Source of the DNA: Diphasiastrum complanatum | Lineage: Eukaryota; Streptophyta; Lycopodiopsida; Lycopodiales; Lycopodiaceae | DNA length: 64,000 bases | NCBI GenBank assembly: GCA_029204225.1 | Contig: CM055107.1 | Span: 3,478,706-3,542,705, forward strand | Direction: 5' to 3' | In this document: positions 11,002-21,465 of the stretch, one piece after another | Numbering within the stretch: position 1 is the first letter of the stretch | How the letters are laid out: each line of letters starts with the position of its first letter | Made by a program: the position numbers and the translations under genes | The notes under the pieces: generated by a model | Database searches by the model: none | Seen by the model: the letters and a program-made list of their open reading frames with translations, nothing else | What the model was told of the DNA's origin: nothing

Positions 11002-12232
11002 TCAATTACATTGTATCAACCACCTCGGCCAGATCTCCTTCATCACCAACAACACCACTGGCAGAGGCTCCTTAACAAACGAAACAATATCATCTTCAGA
11101 GGGGCACAAATTAGCAACCTCTTGAAACTCATCAAGCAGAACTGAGATACCAGCTAATCTCATCTTCACAGAACTTGCTACGGCCGCAACATGTTTGCCC
11201 TTTTGAATAGCACATGCACTAGTCGTGTCACTACCACTAAATAAATCTAAAATCCAATCCGCAAGATGAGAAAACATTTCAATTAATTTATTTACAAGTT
11301 GTTGTGACTTTTGATATGGACAAGTCACAAAAAAAGTCAGTGGATTTTTTAGCTTCTTTCTCATTGTAGAAAAATCAAAATGATTTTCAAAATCTGTGCT
11401 TTCTATAGTGTTGTAGTGCAACATGGATCTCTTTCCATTGATAGAGAAGTAGTCGATGGTAAGGTATTTGATCTCATTACAGAGACGTGCCCCACCAGAA
11501 TTTTGCACATTTGCCTTGTACCTACAAATATTGAAAGCAAATAGTCAGAAAAAATAACAAAAAATGTTTAAAATATAAAAATGACTTGTAAATATACATG
11601 TTTGGTTACAATCAATACATACCAAATGGCATTCTCTATCCCTATATTACAGACTTCCAGTAGGGCCTTGTGGACACCTACTTATTGCCAACTGGAGTGA
11701 AATATTACTGTTCTCCAAAGCGGAGCTATAGTGATCTCCAGGAAACCAGCAACAACGTCCTTGACTTTTTTGTATTTAAATGGACGATCATCATTCAAGG
11801 AGCCCGCAAGCTTGAATCCGTTAGCAATATTAGTGATGCAGAGGGTGTAGGGTCTTCTCTTTACAAACTTGGATTCTAAATTGTTCAGAAAGCTGCCCAC
11901 TCTTTTCATCTTCAAAACTCTGTGAAAAATAGAAATGCACTTATGCTAAGCATGGGTCTTTCAAATGTTAAACTACTTATTAATGATGAACGTATGCTGA
12001 GCATGAATAAGGATTTAAAAAAAAAACTAATTTATAAAGATTTGAGGACATTAGAAATGCACTTATGAGTCTTTCAAATGTTAAATTACCTTACTTATGT
12101 CAGCACTTTGTACTTTGGGTGTGGGTTCTTCTGGAGTGTTCCATTCTAATTCCAAGATCTCCTTAGGTTCATCTTCTATGTCAGATGAATCTTGACTTGT
12201 GTCAGTATCAAAAATCTCCTCCCATTATGTGG
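11002..12232 (-). pseudogene. N6/N4 DNA methyltransferase-like gene, three exons, broken
   Basis: Exon A (12232-12090) is acidic (SQDSSDIEDEPKEILELEW). Intron GT-AG 12089-11920. Exon B (11919-11623) holds 'RPYTLCITNIANGFKLAGS', 'DDRPFKYK' and 'ALLEVCNIGIENAIWY' with one in-frame stop. Intron GT-AG 11622-11522. Exon C (11521-11002) holds 'NSGGARLCNEI', 'CPYQKSQQLVNKLIEMFS' and 'DWILDLFSGSDTTSACAI'. This order, motif IV before motif I, is that of beta-class amino-methyltransferases (N6_N4_Mtase). Both key motifs look damaged: NIAN where DPPY is expected, and G to D in the FxGxGTT loop. A frameshift follows in the tail. The 5' ParB exon is absent because a gypsy piece replaces it at 12233. Confidence 0.68.
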
Positions 12233-12800
12233 AGGGTATGGGGGCTCGTTCAGATTGGGTATTTCAGGGTAACCATCTACTACTGTTTGCTCTTTCCCTC
12301 ATTCAGCACTAAAACTCTGGCTGGTATGTCCACAATGCAATTACTTAATCGTAGCCACGATCTTCCTAGCGGCATCGAGTATCCACGACTTCCTCCGTAG
12401 ATCCTCATAACATAAAAGTCCACATGGATTGTCTTGCCTGCTACAATGATGGGAATGTCTCGTAATTCCTCTTCAGGCTTGATTACCACATTGTTAGCTA
12501 ACTTTAGAGCTGTGAGAGTAGTTGGTGCGAGTGTAAAACCCAAATGATCGGCTAGTTCTAAACTGAGGATATTAACTGCAGATCTGGCGTCCACAATGGC
12601 TCCCGAAACTACTAATCCATCGATCATGACATCTACCTTAGAACAATGGTGATCCACCGCACTGGCATCCAAGGCCCCTACTGTGGGTGGTTCTATGTAT
12701 GGTGTTAACGGAGCACAAATCATTTGTTTGACCTTTTTTTTCACTATAGGTGATATGTGTATCAACTGCCACAGCCCCACATCTAAGCTCATGTTAGCAA
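12233..12800 (-). pseudogene. Gypsy aspartic protease fragment
   Basis: The frame from 12792 encodes 'SKVDVMIDGLVVSGAIVDARSAVNILS' (shown here as motif only: IVDARSAVNIL), 'LGFTLAPTT', 'GKTIHVDFYV', 'YSMPLGRSWL'. This is a retropepsin domain with its flap and ALLGRPWL-like C-terminal motif. The catalytic D-T/S-G loop reads D-A-R-S, a Gly to Arg change (codon AGA). A shifted frame continues to about 12240 (EIPNLNEPPYPP). No RT or gag beside it; the ends abut the methyltransferase remnant and the copia A LTR region. Confidence 0.78.
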
Positions 12801-12902
12801 GGTTCTACAATTTGTCTTGCAATCCTATGGTTTTGTTTGTCGTGAACGGGTTTTGTTTCGTGAATGAATTTCTTTCTTTTGAATTTTCTTATGCGGAAGC
12901 TT

Positions 12903-13495
12903 GCAGGATCCTAGGCACGTGACTACAGATCAGAGAACATAAATTATTCTAGCAATTAAGACAGCGGAAAACAAGGAGATGGACAAGAGAGAGCAACTGT
13001 ATTATCAGTTTTGATTTCTAGAATGAGATGATCAGTGTCTCGTTCGTTGGCAGCCTGACACTCTGCTCTTTTCGTTGTGTTCTGCTCGTTGGCAGACTTT
13101 CATGCACAAATATTTTGTTTCTCTATTTTTTCTATTCTTTTCTTTTTTTGCTCTATTCTCGCACTATTCTCTCTCTACTTTTTATTAATAACTCTCTATT
13201 ATTGCTAACTGTTTCAACTGAGCGTGAAGTTTAAGACTCCACGCCGTTGAGCTGCCAACTGGCAGCGCGAAAGATTTTCTTTTGTTTTCTTTTCGTTTTG
13301 TGTCATGTCGTGTCTTTAGGTCCTGGAGGTATGTTTGAATTTCGTGAATCATTCGACCTTCGACCTTCGCTTCATTTTGTGTTTTAGAATTTTTGGGGTA
13401 CGTTGACTTCCGCAAATTGTTCGCCATTTGACCTTCGCTTCGTGTCGCTTCGCTTCACGTCGCTACAAAGTTGCAGGAGTTCACAATTTTTGCCA
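12903..13495 (-). repeat. 3' LTR of copia element A
   Basis: On the minus strand it follows a polypurine tract (aagagggag) and starts TGGCAAAAATTG at 13495. It ends CCTGCA at 12903, giving about 593 bp with TG...CA ends. It contains a pyrimidine-rich stretch and repeated 'cgctcgttggcag' words. The partner 5' LTR is absent because the element is truncated in the integrase. Confidence 0.6.
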
Positions 13496-13539
13496 CTCCC
13501 TCTTGAACCTTGCAACTTTGCATGTTTAATTCAATTTAT

Positions 13540-14277
13540 CTTTCTTTGCTTTGCGAAGAGTGGCTTGTCGAGCGGCTTCGTGAGCAAATTTGCAATCATG
13601 TCTTCAGACTTTATGTACTGGACCTGGAGCTCTCCTTTCGAGATCAAATCTCGAATGTGATGGTACTTTAGAGATATGTCTTTTGTCTTTAAATGGAAGA
13701 CATGATCCTAGGACAGATAAATGACACTCTGAGAATCCATCATCATCGTGATTTTCCTCGTGGTATCCCAATTGCCTCCAACATCATCTGCAACCAAACT
13801 ACCTTGTTCGCCACCTTTGAAGCTGTGACATATTCAGCTTCGCATGAGGATTACGATCCAGCTGATTGTTGCTCCGCACGCTATTGAACATCCTCCAGTT
13901 ACAGACTTGCTGTCATCTTTGCAGCTCGCCTAGTTTGCATCACTGTAGTGGTGCAGCTCAAATTATTTCCTTTCGTTGTCAACTCTGTAGGGTTAATCTC
14001 ATATTTTGGGTACTCTTCAGATATTGTAGGATTTGTTTTGCCATTTGCCAATGTGCCATGCCAAGATTGAAAGAGAATTGGCTTAAAGCATAAACAGAGA
14101 AAGCTAGATCGGGTCTAGTCTAAGATACATTAGACTACCAATTAGGGTTTGGTACGATATACCTTCCATCTTCTATTTTTCTTCCTCTATTTTTGGGCAA
14201 TCCTCCAACTATCATTGGTGTAGATTTTTCTTTGCAGTCCATCATTCGGTACTACTTCAACACTTTTTTTGGCATAT
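13540..14277 (-). pseudogene. Copia A RNase H and RT C-terminus, decayed
   Basis: Minus-strand pieces read 'HHIRDLISKGELQVQYIKSED' and 'NLLTKPLDKPLF' (13540-13665), the C-terminal end of copia RNase H. Near 14040-14160 come 'YQTLIGSLMYLRLDP' and 'MAHIGKW'-like residues, the RT/RNase H connection. Between them several frameshifts and stops occur (13690-13990). Continuous with the RT at 14278-14700. Confidence 0.72.
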
Positions 14278-14940
14278 TCAGACTGACTCAAGTGCATTTT
14301 TGCCTTTTATTCGATCTCTTATGATCTCCAACCCTAGGCATTTTGTTGCTTCTCCTAGATCGATGATTTCATAATTTTCAAAAATCCGACTCTTTGTGTC
14401 CTTGATTAGCATCAAGGAGTTTCTTATCATAAGAGAATCATCCACAAAAATAGTCAGTATCACAAAATCTTTTCCTACTCTTTTTATGTAGACATTATAG
14501 TTTGGTTGTGTAGGATTGAAGTCTAGAGACTTCAGAAGATTGTCGAGCTTCTTGTACCAAGCTCGTGGTGCCTGCTTTAGACCATAAATGCATCTCTGCA
14601 ACCGACAAACATATTGTTGATTGTCGGGGTCTTCAAATCCTTCAGGCTGCTTCATGAAGATCTCCTCCTCTAGATCTTCGTGGAGAAAGGCTGTCTTTAC
14701 ATCAATCTAGTGAATTTTCAGATTGTGTTGTGAAGCATATGCAAGGAACAGTCGTATGCTTGTCATCTTGACCATCGATGAATATGTGTCATCAACACCA
14801 TACCTTTGTGTATAGCCCTTTGCGACAAGACTTGCTTTGTAACGGCCAACAAAGCCATCTGATTTCATTTTCTTTTTGTACACCCACTTGCAGTCGATGA
14901 TCTTTTTGTTTTCTGGCAGTGGCTCTAGTGTCTATGCCTC
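14278..14940 (-). pseudogene. Copia A reverse transcriptase
   Basis: The frame 14655-14278 gives 'MKQPEGFEDPDNQQYVCRL', 'YGLKQAPRAWYKKLD' and 'TIFVDDSLMI'. The FVDD box is the catalytic Asp pair of Ty1/copia RT and is intact. Upstream to 14940 the frame reads 'CKWVYKKKMKSDG', 'YKASLVAKGYTQ', 'GVDDTYSSMVKM' and, after a stop in 'KIH*IDVKTAFLH', joins the downstream part. The stop and the missing first half of pol make it inactive. Confidence 0.82.
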
Positions 14941-15870
14941 ATTTCGTCTCATTGACTCGATCCCTTCTGACATTGCCTGCTTTCAAAATTCTCCCTCTGG
15001 ACTTTGGATAGCTTCTTGATATGTTGTTGGCTCTTCAGTGAAGCTGCAGTACTTGAATTGCATGTCTTCGCTCCATTGAAGATTGTCAGCGTATCGATCC
15101 GGAGGTCTTCTTTGCCTTGTTGACCTTTTGGGTTCATTTTGTCGTTGCTCGAACGTTTCTTGTTTGTGGGATTGATCTTCTGCCTCCTGCTGCTCTGGAG
15201 TCTGTGGCTCAACATTCTGATTTGACGTCTGTCCTCGATCTCCCTCTTGAATTGGCAGTAGTCTGAAGATCTCATGGCCTTTTTTATCTTTTAGTCCAGG
15301 GAATGTGGACTCGTCGAACTTCACATCTCTACTCGAAACAACCTTCTTCGTGGTTGGATTGTAGAGTCTGTACACTTGTGATCCATTTGAGTACCCGACC
15401 ATGATTGTTTGCTCTGATCTATCACCGAGCTTGTTTCTTTTTGCTTTTGGAATGTGCTTGTATGCTGCACATCAAACACACGTACGTATGATATATCAAA
15501 CTTTCTACATGTCCACATCTCGTATGGTGTCTTATTTTTTAGGGCTGTCATTGTTGATCTGTTATGTAGGTGTACTGCTGCAGCTATTGCCTTAGCCCAG
15601 AATTGACTTGGCAATCGAGCCTGTGCCATCATGCATCTGGCTCCTTCGACTAGTGTCTCGTTTCTTCTTTATGCGACACCATAATATTCTGGTGTGTACT
15701 TAGGAGTGAACTGATGCTCTATCCCTTGTTCTTGGCAGAATTTTAAAAATTTTGTGCTCTTGAACTCACCTCCATTGTCAGATCTGATGATCTGAATCTT
15801 CTTTGAGGTGTGTCTCTTTGCAAATGTCACGAACTTCTTGAAAGAGTTAAACACTTCAGATTTTTTTTTT
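14941..15870 (-). pseudogene. Copia A integrase core and C-terminus
   Basis: From 15870 leftward: 'KKKSEVFNSFKKFVTFAK', 'IQIIRSDNGGEFKS' (second catalytic Asp), 'GIEHQFTPKYTPEYYGVA' (the Q-QNGVAE box with the catalytic Glu lost), then, shifted, 'MMAQARLPSQFWAKAIAAAV' and 'TPYEMW'. The next frame, 15402-14983, gives 'MVGYSNGSQVYRLYNP', 'VVSSRDVKFDE' and an acidic Gln-rich linker ending 'TYQEAIQSPEGEF'. Everything upstream (first Asp, gag, protease) is missing. A close relative of the 15690-15870 part lies at 45040-45325. Confidence 0.8.
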
Positions 15871-16475
15871 TCAGGTAAGTGGAAAAAAAATATATGTGCC
15901 AAACTATGGCACGTTTCAAATTTTATGGCATCTTGAAGGTGATTTAAAGACACTGAAATGTATGTATAATATTTTGCATGGGACAACACACCACATCTTT
16001 TGCAAAAGAATATGGAAGTATGAGCATATGGTCTTCTCAAGGTATGGAGAGATCGCATTGGCAAGTAAGAGGAGTTTTTCATCGAGCAACCAACCATGGA
16101 GGATATAATTCAAAGAGATGATATTTTTTTTCAATTATTTCAATGGTTCTACAGAAGAGCACAGTTTAGATATCAAATCCAATATTCAACAAATCTCATT
16201 TCATTCAAAAAGGAATTTCAACATCTGAGAAGAAACAGTTCAACTTCATCATCATTATAGAAAAACAAATCTTGTACAATTAAAACATTAAATCTGCTCA
16301 TTAGTATCAAAGATCAGTTGAGCAATATGGTCATGAAAAAATTGTCTCCTCTCATATGGATCCAGATGCTCAATCGATATTCTTTTGCTCAACTCTATGT
16401 AAATTGCGTACACTGCTAAAGCAAATGATCTTTTGGGTACATTTTCAGAAACATAACCAAATATTTTTATAGCTA
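15871..16475. mobile_element. DNA-transposon remnant, left part
   Basis: Plus-strand frame 15896-16108 (MPNYGTFQILWHLEGDLKTL) and minus-strand frame 16475-16290 (IAIKIFGYVSENVPKRSF to QLIFDTNEQI-stop) show codon-like continuity. The minus frame runs on, across the copia B insertion, into the sequence to the right of 20749. I lean to a MULE-like transposon protein because of the possible FLYWCH start and the Ulp1-like exon nearby. That assignment is inference. Confidence 0.4.
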
Positions 16476-16480
16476 TATCA

Positions 16481-16783
16481 TGTTGAATTCACACGTGTGG
16501 ATTGTCCACAACATGTACTTGTGATCTCCTAAGGTGTGTAGATGCACCAAGATCAAGATTAGATTGAGATTCAAGATCAATCTTAAATCCTATGGCAAAA
16601 ACACACTACTACATGCATTCAATCACTTCCAACTCTCACTCACACATGTGGGAAGTGTTCCAAAAGTATTCTAAGTAAAAACAAGCTGCTCTCCTCAGGT
16701 AGAGAGAGAGAAACCATCATGAGCTCTCGGGTAGAGAGAGAAAGCTAGAAATTCAATGACACTCAAAATCCACTCAATCTCAA
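16481..16783 (-). repeat. Truncated 3' LTR of copia B
   Basis: 303 bp matching 19938-20239 with few differences (both begin tgttgaattcacacgtgtgg on the plus strand). It breaks off at 'ccactcaatc', where plus-strand integrase sequence starts. About 500 bp of the LTR, including its start, are lost. Confidence 0.88.
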
Positions 16784-17137
16784 AATCAATTCTCATTGAA
16801 GATCAAAGCTTTGAGGAGTATTGGAGCTCTTGAAGGAATAGCACCATATGAAGTTTTATTCAAGATGAAGCCTAAGGTTGATCACCTTAGTGAACTTGGT
16901 AGTGCTTGCTTTGCACATATTCCCTTGGAAACAAGGAGGAAGGATGATCCAAGCTCATGGATCATGATTGGATACTCATCCATCAAGGAGGCCTTTAGTG
17001 TCTTTACACTCTCTATTTCAAAAGTGATTGTGAATAGAGATGTCACATTGCATGAAGATTCAATCTTGGAAGTGGCCGAGATCAAGGCTTCTCAAGAAGC
17101 ACACAAGTTATCCTTTTTGAAGGTATTCAAGTTATGA
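16784..17137 (+). pseudogene. Copia integrase C-terminal fragment, inverted in B
   Basis: Encodes 'APYEVLFKMKPKVDHLSELG', 'CFAHIPLETRRKDDPSSWIM', 'GYSSIKEAFSVFTLS' and 'VIVNRDVTLHEDS'. It is collinear with the plus-strand frame at 22100-22347 (KSPYEIFYLKKPKVDHLRVF). This is the region after the DDE core of copia integrase. It lies opposite in strand to the gag of the same element. Confidence 0.8.
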
Positions 17138-17775
17138 TGGGGCCAATGTGTGAGGAGGAGTTTCTTCTTCATATGATTTCAAGAAGATCTTCAAGATGCA
17201 TGGCTGAGTATTTATGGCTCACCTTACATGGCAAAGAGGGGCATCTTTCATGTTGTATCTACTACAACACATTCATATATGCTTCTCTTCCTTTGCTTGA
17301 AATGCTATCTTGCTTCATTGAATTTTTTGGATCTCAAAGTTCAAGAAAAGCTATACTAGTTTTGTATGATGCTTATGGTATGGACATGTTTCTTGTCATT
17401 ATTGACTTAGATGTGTTTCCAATACTTTTTGAAAGCAAGATATTGTATTGTCAAAAGTATGCTCTTGGTTCTAGTAAGAACAAGATTGAGCTTGGTACTC
17501 ACTTTTTTGAAAATCATGTTTTCACATGTTTTGAGGCAAATTGTAAACTCCTCTTGAGATTAAGTGAAGCATCCAAAGTGGACACTTACATCCTTGAGAG
17601 AGTAACTAGCCTAAAAAAGATCAAGATAGTCTTTGATATCAAGATTAGATCCATCATGGATATAGTTCATTGTATGTGGACTAGTCAAGCTAGAAAGCAT
17701 AATCTTGATAATCATCATTGTTTCACATCTTATGATCTTGATCTCCATGATCCTTATGAGGCTTGGAAGCCTTAG
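17134..17775 (+). other. 213-codon open frame of unknown origin
   Basis: Begins MMGPMCEEEFLLHMISRRSS and ends HDPYEAWKP. I recognise no domain. It follows the inverted integrase fragment inside copia B. Rich in Leu, Phe, Ile and Cys; no clear signal peptide or zinc motif. It may be element sequence read in a non-native frame that is open by chance. Treat as unproven. Confidence 0.2.
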
Positions 17776-17784
17776 ATTTCTCTG

Positions 17785-19181
17785 TTTATGGTGCATCCAT
17801 CATGCAAGTGGAACTTTCAAAGAAAAGATCATCATCAAGCATGGTGGAAGCCCATGATCATAGTGGCATATTGGTGGAGCACTCGACATATAAGAAACAT
17901 CAAGATAGTTTGCACTCTCACTTGGATCCAATTTGTAGGTGCCTTCAAATCTTGATCCATATGCAAGGATCTCACCATCCTTCTTGATCACACAATTGTC
18001 AATATTGAAATTGACATCAAAGCCACTATCAAGAAGTTGGCCAACACTTAAGATGTTCTTTGTAAGCTTTGGGACAGATCTTTAGAAGATGCAAGCTTCA
18101 AGGGAATAATCCCTACTCCTTCAATATTGCACTCATGCTTACTTGAAAAGTATATGGTCTTCTTGACTCCATCATAAGGCAAAATAGATGAAAAAAAGTG
18201 CTTGGAGCCACACATATGTGAAGATGCTCCACTATCAATATACCATGAGTCATCCTTGTTGAAGGTGGAAGAGGAGAAGCTTGATGCCATAAGAGAGCCT
18301 TCTCCATCACTTGCAATATAGTCTTCTTTCTCATTGGTGATGTTGGCTTGATTGAGTTGATTCTTCTTCTTGAAGCAATTGGTGGCATAATGGTCTTTCT
18401 TGCCACAATAAAAACACTTGATATTCTTCTTCTTGAGATTTGAAGTAGAAGCATGAGAGGTATCCTCCTCCCCCTCTCCATCTTGGTCTTTAGCTTTGTC
18501 ATTAGAGAAGTGATGGTGTTTCTTCTTACTCCTCTCTTTGTGCTTGGCAAATAGAACTTTGCCATCATCATGATTGAGTGATAGCTTGTCCATCCTCAAG
18601 AGTTTGTACTCTTGTCTTGATTCTTCAGAAATAAGCACACTTTGAAGGGCCTCCAAACTTGGTAGCTCCTCCTTATTGGCATAGGATTGGACAAGGTTGT
18701 CATATTCATCTCTCAAGCCATTGAGAATGACTTGGACTAGCTCACTTTGATTGATTGAGTCACCAATACATGCAAGCTCCCTATGAATATCCTTGACTCT
18801 CAAAACATAATTAGATGCACTCTCATCACTCTTTTGACTACTTTGGAAGATTTGATTTCTAAGAGTGAGGAGCCTAGAGGTGTTCTTAGCCTCATAGATG
18901 GACTTGAGACAATCCCAAGCTTCCTTGGATGTAGAACAATCACCAATCTCCCTCAATATCTCATTAGAGACATTCATCTTAATGTAGTGGAGAGCCATCC
19001 TAGCTCTCTTCTTGTATTTTTGTACTTCTTGAAGGACTTGAGGCTCCTCCTCAATCCCAAGTACAATGTCCATCACATTTTGGAGTATCAAGATGGACTC
19101 CATCCTCAACTTCCATATTGAATAATTGGAAGTAGACAATCTCTCACTTGGTTGCAACAAGTATGAACTCATTGAAGTCAT
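17785..19181 (-). pseudogene. Copia B gag-protease and pre-integrase
   Basis: A 377-codon frame (19181-18048) encodes a copia gag. The capsid-like UBN2/DUF4219 region runs over residues 10-190 (NYSIWKLRMES, SKEAWDCLK, VLRVKDIHRELA, VILNGLRDEYDNLV). The CCHC knuckle CFYCGKKDHYATNC is at 256-269. Protease starts with WYIDSGASSHMC near 313-324, with the catalytic D-S-G present. A frameshift near 18080 moves into 'VPKLTKNILSVGQLLDSGFD', the GAG_pre-integrase lead-in, down to about 17880. This is the best-preserved gag in the window; it has no polymerase attached. Confidence 0.88.
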
Positions 19182-19923
19182 GTAACGTGGAGATAAATAA
19201 AAGTGATGAACAAAAAATGTTGCTTCTCTCTCACTATAGGATCCAATAATGGTGTGCTACCATCTCCTATGCAAGATCTTGCAACAAACTGTGAGATGAT
19301 TCTCACTAGCTATCTCAATCTCTCCAAAACTAGATCTACTTTACATCAAATGATGGAGTATGGGCAAAGTTAGGATCAAACACTCTTAGCACGTGTGAAA
19401 TACACTAAGAAACCAAATTTGACTCAAATACAATGATATTGCATGAAACAAAATGGCTAAGATCTCAAAACAATGCCTAGATCACATATAGATGAGATTG
19501 GTAAGCATTCAACTTTGATTTTGGATCAAACAGGCAATCTCTTGACCAAACCAAACGTGTCCACCCAGGTCTAGGTGCCCTACCTAACCCTCTTCAAAAG
19601 CTTATAGCTTTTGATTGGCATTACCAAATGGAATGAAACTGATTGCATCATAAACTAGACAAAAATAGCCTCAAAACAAGCTATCAAGCAAGATAAATGG
19701 ATCAAGCATGAGAGAGAACTTCCAAACTGAAATTGGATGTTCCTGACACGTGTTTGAGCACCTGATTCCGTACAGTACCAGGTCAGACCCAATCAATGTC
19801 TTTTTGATCTCTTTTGATCCAAAATTGAACAAGATAGCTAGAAAAATGGGCCTTGACCATTTCTACACAAGATTGATGAATAATTTTCACTCAAATGGAT
19901 CAAAATGCATGGTAACCTTAGGT

Positions 19924-19937
19924 AGGCTCTGATACCA
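19924..19937 (-). other. Primer-binding site of copia B
   Basis: The minus strand reads TGGTATCAGAGC right after the LTR end (TTCAACA). This is the standard initiator-methionine tRNA PBS of plant copia elements. Confidence 0.9.
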
Positions 19938-20744
19938 TGTTGAATTCACACGTGTGGATTGTCCACAACATGTACTTGTGATCTCCTAAGGTGTGTAGAT
20001 GCACCAAGATCAAGACTAGATTGAGATTCAAGATCAACCTTAGATCCTATGGCAAAAACACACTACTACATGCATTCAATCACTTCCAACTCTCACTCAC
20101 ACATGTGGGAAGTGTTCCAAAAGTATTCTAAGTAAAAACAAGCTGCTCTCCTCGGGTAGAGAGAGAAAAACTATCACGAGCTCTCGGATAGAGAGAGAAA
20201 GCTAGAAATTCAATGACACTCAAAATCCACTCAATCAAATGAGGAGTACAATAATACTAGTAGACTCATGAGCTACCACTATGCTTAAATATGATTGGAT
20301 CACACTTTGCCACCTCTTAATCCTATTGGACCATTGATCCATGCACCTCTAAATTCTATTGGACTATATTCAAGCACACCTCAAATTCCTATTGGACCAC
20401 ACATGGTTCCACCTCTAAATTCTATTGGACCTCTTTAACTTCATCAAACAAAAGCATTACACTTGTCTACACTCTAATTGGCACAAGTTTGGCCTCCTAC
20501 TCTATTTTGACTCAATAGTGGCATTACAAGTGGAAATGGATAATTTGCCATCTATGCCAAATTTGACCCTATCAACATCCTACACCTGAATGCTTGACTA
20601 TGAAATTCTATGAGACCCCTATGTCAAACATTCTGATTTACTTTACAATTCTCCACACGTGGGAACATCCTCCACACATGTGAGATTCACTTACAAACTT
20701 CTATCATAAAAAATACCAAGCTAGATTTTTGCCAATTTCTCACA
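19938..20744 (-). repeat. 5' LTR of copia B
   Basis: 807 bp. It begins TGTGAGAAATTGGC at 20744 and ends TTCAACA at 19938 on the minus strand. Contains several cacacgtgtg/cacacatgtgag words, also seen in the LTR at 24173-25079. Right flank tatcc is the target duplication. Confidence 0.85.
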
Positions 20745-20749
20745 TATCC

Positions 20750-21465
20750 CTCTTGACAAAAATGATTTTGTATGTACTATTGGGATACCTATGTCCATCA
20801 CAAACTAAGACAATGCCTTTATTGCCATTACTATAGTTCTTGCTTGTGAATAAAAGTTATCATGGTGAATACAAATTTCATTATGTACAAAAAGTACTTA
20901 AGGTAATGGCACAATGTTGAATCCTTTTGCCCAACAACATTTCGGGCACCTCCTCTTCTCATAGCAAAATCATCAACTTCAATTGTGTCTTGCAACATAA
21001 ATACGAAATTTTGTAGTTATTATAATTTTCATATGATTCTTGGTTTAGTACATTGCTAAATATGATTATGATGGAATATGAAATTATTTTAATCTTGTTA
21101 TCTATAAGAAACTTATGAATAAGTCTTCAGTCCTCACAGATCCAATTGTGGAAGCTGGACCCAATTATTGGATTCAATTGTACAAAGACAACAATGTTCC
21201 TGGTGTTTTTGTTCTAGCTCAAATTTTTAGTCACTTGCTCAAGGACGAGCAATCGGCTTCATCATGTTTACGACCCATGCCAGGTGATACCGGAATTTTT
21301 GTTGTACCATACTATCAAAAGTATGTATATTTTAATGTTTTGCTATCCAGGTATGTGTTGTTTTCATTTTATAATCGTTGACTATTTGGTTGTTTGCAGT
21401 CATCACTGGTCTGTACATATTGTATCACTAAGAGTGGATGAAACTGGTGTGTGCAATTCAGTGGT
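20750..21465. mobile_element. DNA-transposon remnant with Ulp1-like protease exons
   Basis: The minus strand (20990-20750) reads 'DDFAMRRGGARNVVGQKDST' and, in another frame, 'GNKGIVLVCDGHRYPNSTYK', which resembles the start of a FLYWCH zinc finger. The plus strand carries exon 1 (about 21070-21320: PIVEAGPNYWIQLYKDNNVPG to DTGIFVVPYYQ). A 79-bp GT-AG intron (21321-21399) follows, then exon 2 'NHHWSVHIVSL'. H-W-S after a hydrophobic strand fits the catalytic His of C48/Ulp1-type cysteine proteases found in plant MULEs. The Cys part is lost where copia C begins. Confidence 0.5.

Larger units (their letters stand above)
16476..20749 (-). mobile_element. Copia element B with LTRs and target duplication
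   Basis: Minus-strand element: 5' LTR 20744-19938, PBS, leader, gag-protease, and a truncated 3' LTR at 16783-16481. The flanks are tatca (16476-16480) and tatcc (20745-20749), a 5-bp target duplication with one change. Deleting the element restores one open frame of the host transposon. Polymerase is missing. In its place lie a plus-strand integrase fragment (16784-17137) and a 213-codon plus-strand frame of unknown nature (17134-17775). This marks an internal inversion with loss. Confidence 0.82.

Noticed and set aside
12683-13234. Two plus-strand frames of 68-79 codons
   Set aside because: The first is antisense to the gypsy protease; the second lies in the pyrimidine-rich part of the copia A LTR.
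18113-18571. 152-codon minus-strand frame
   Set aside because: It is the alternate frame of the copia B gag, rich in Arg/Lys from the zinc-knuckle region; the gag frame has clear motifs.
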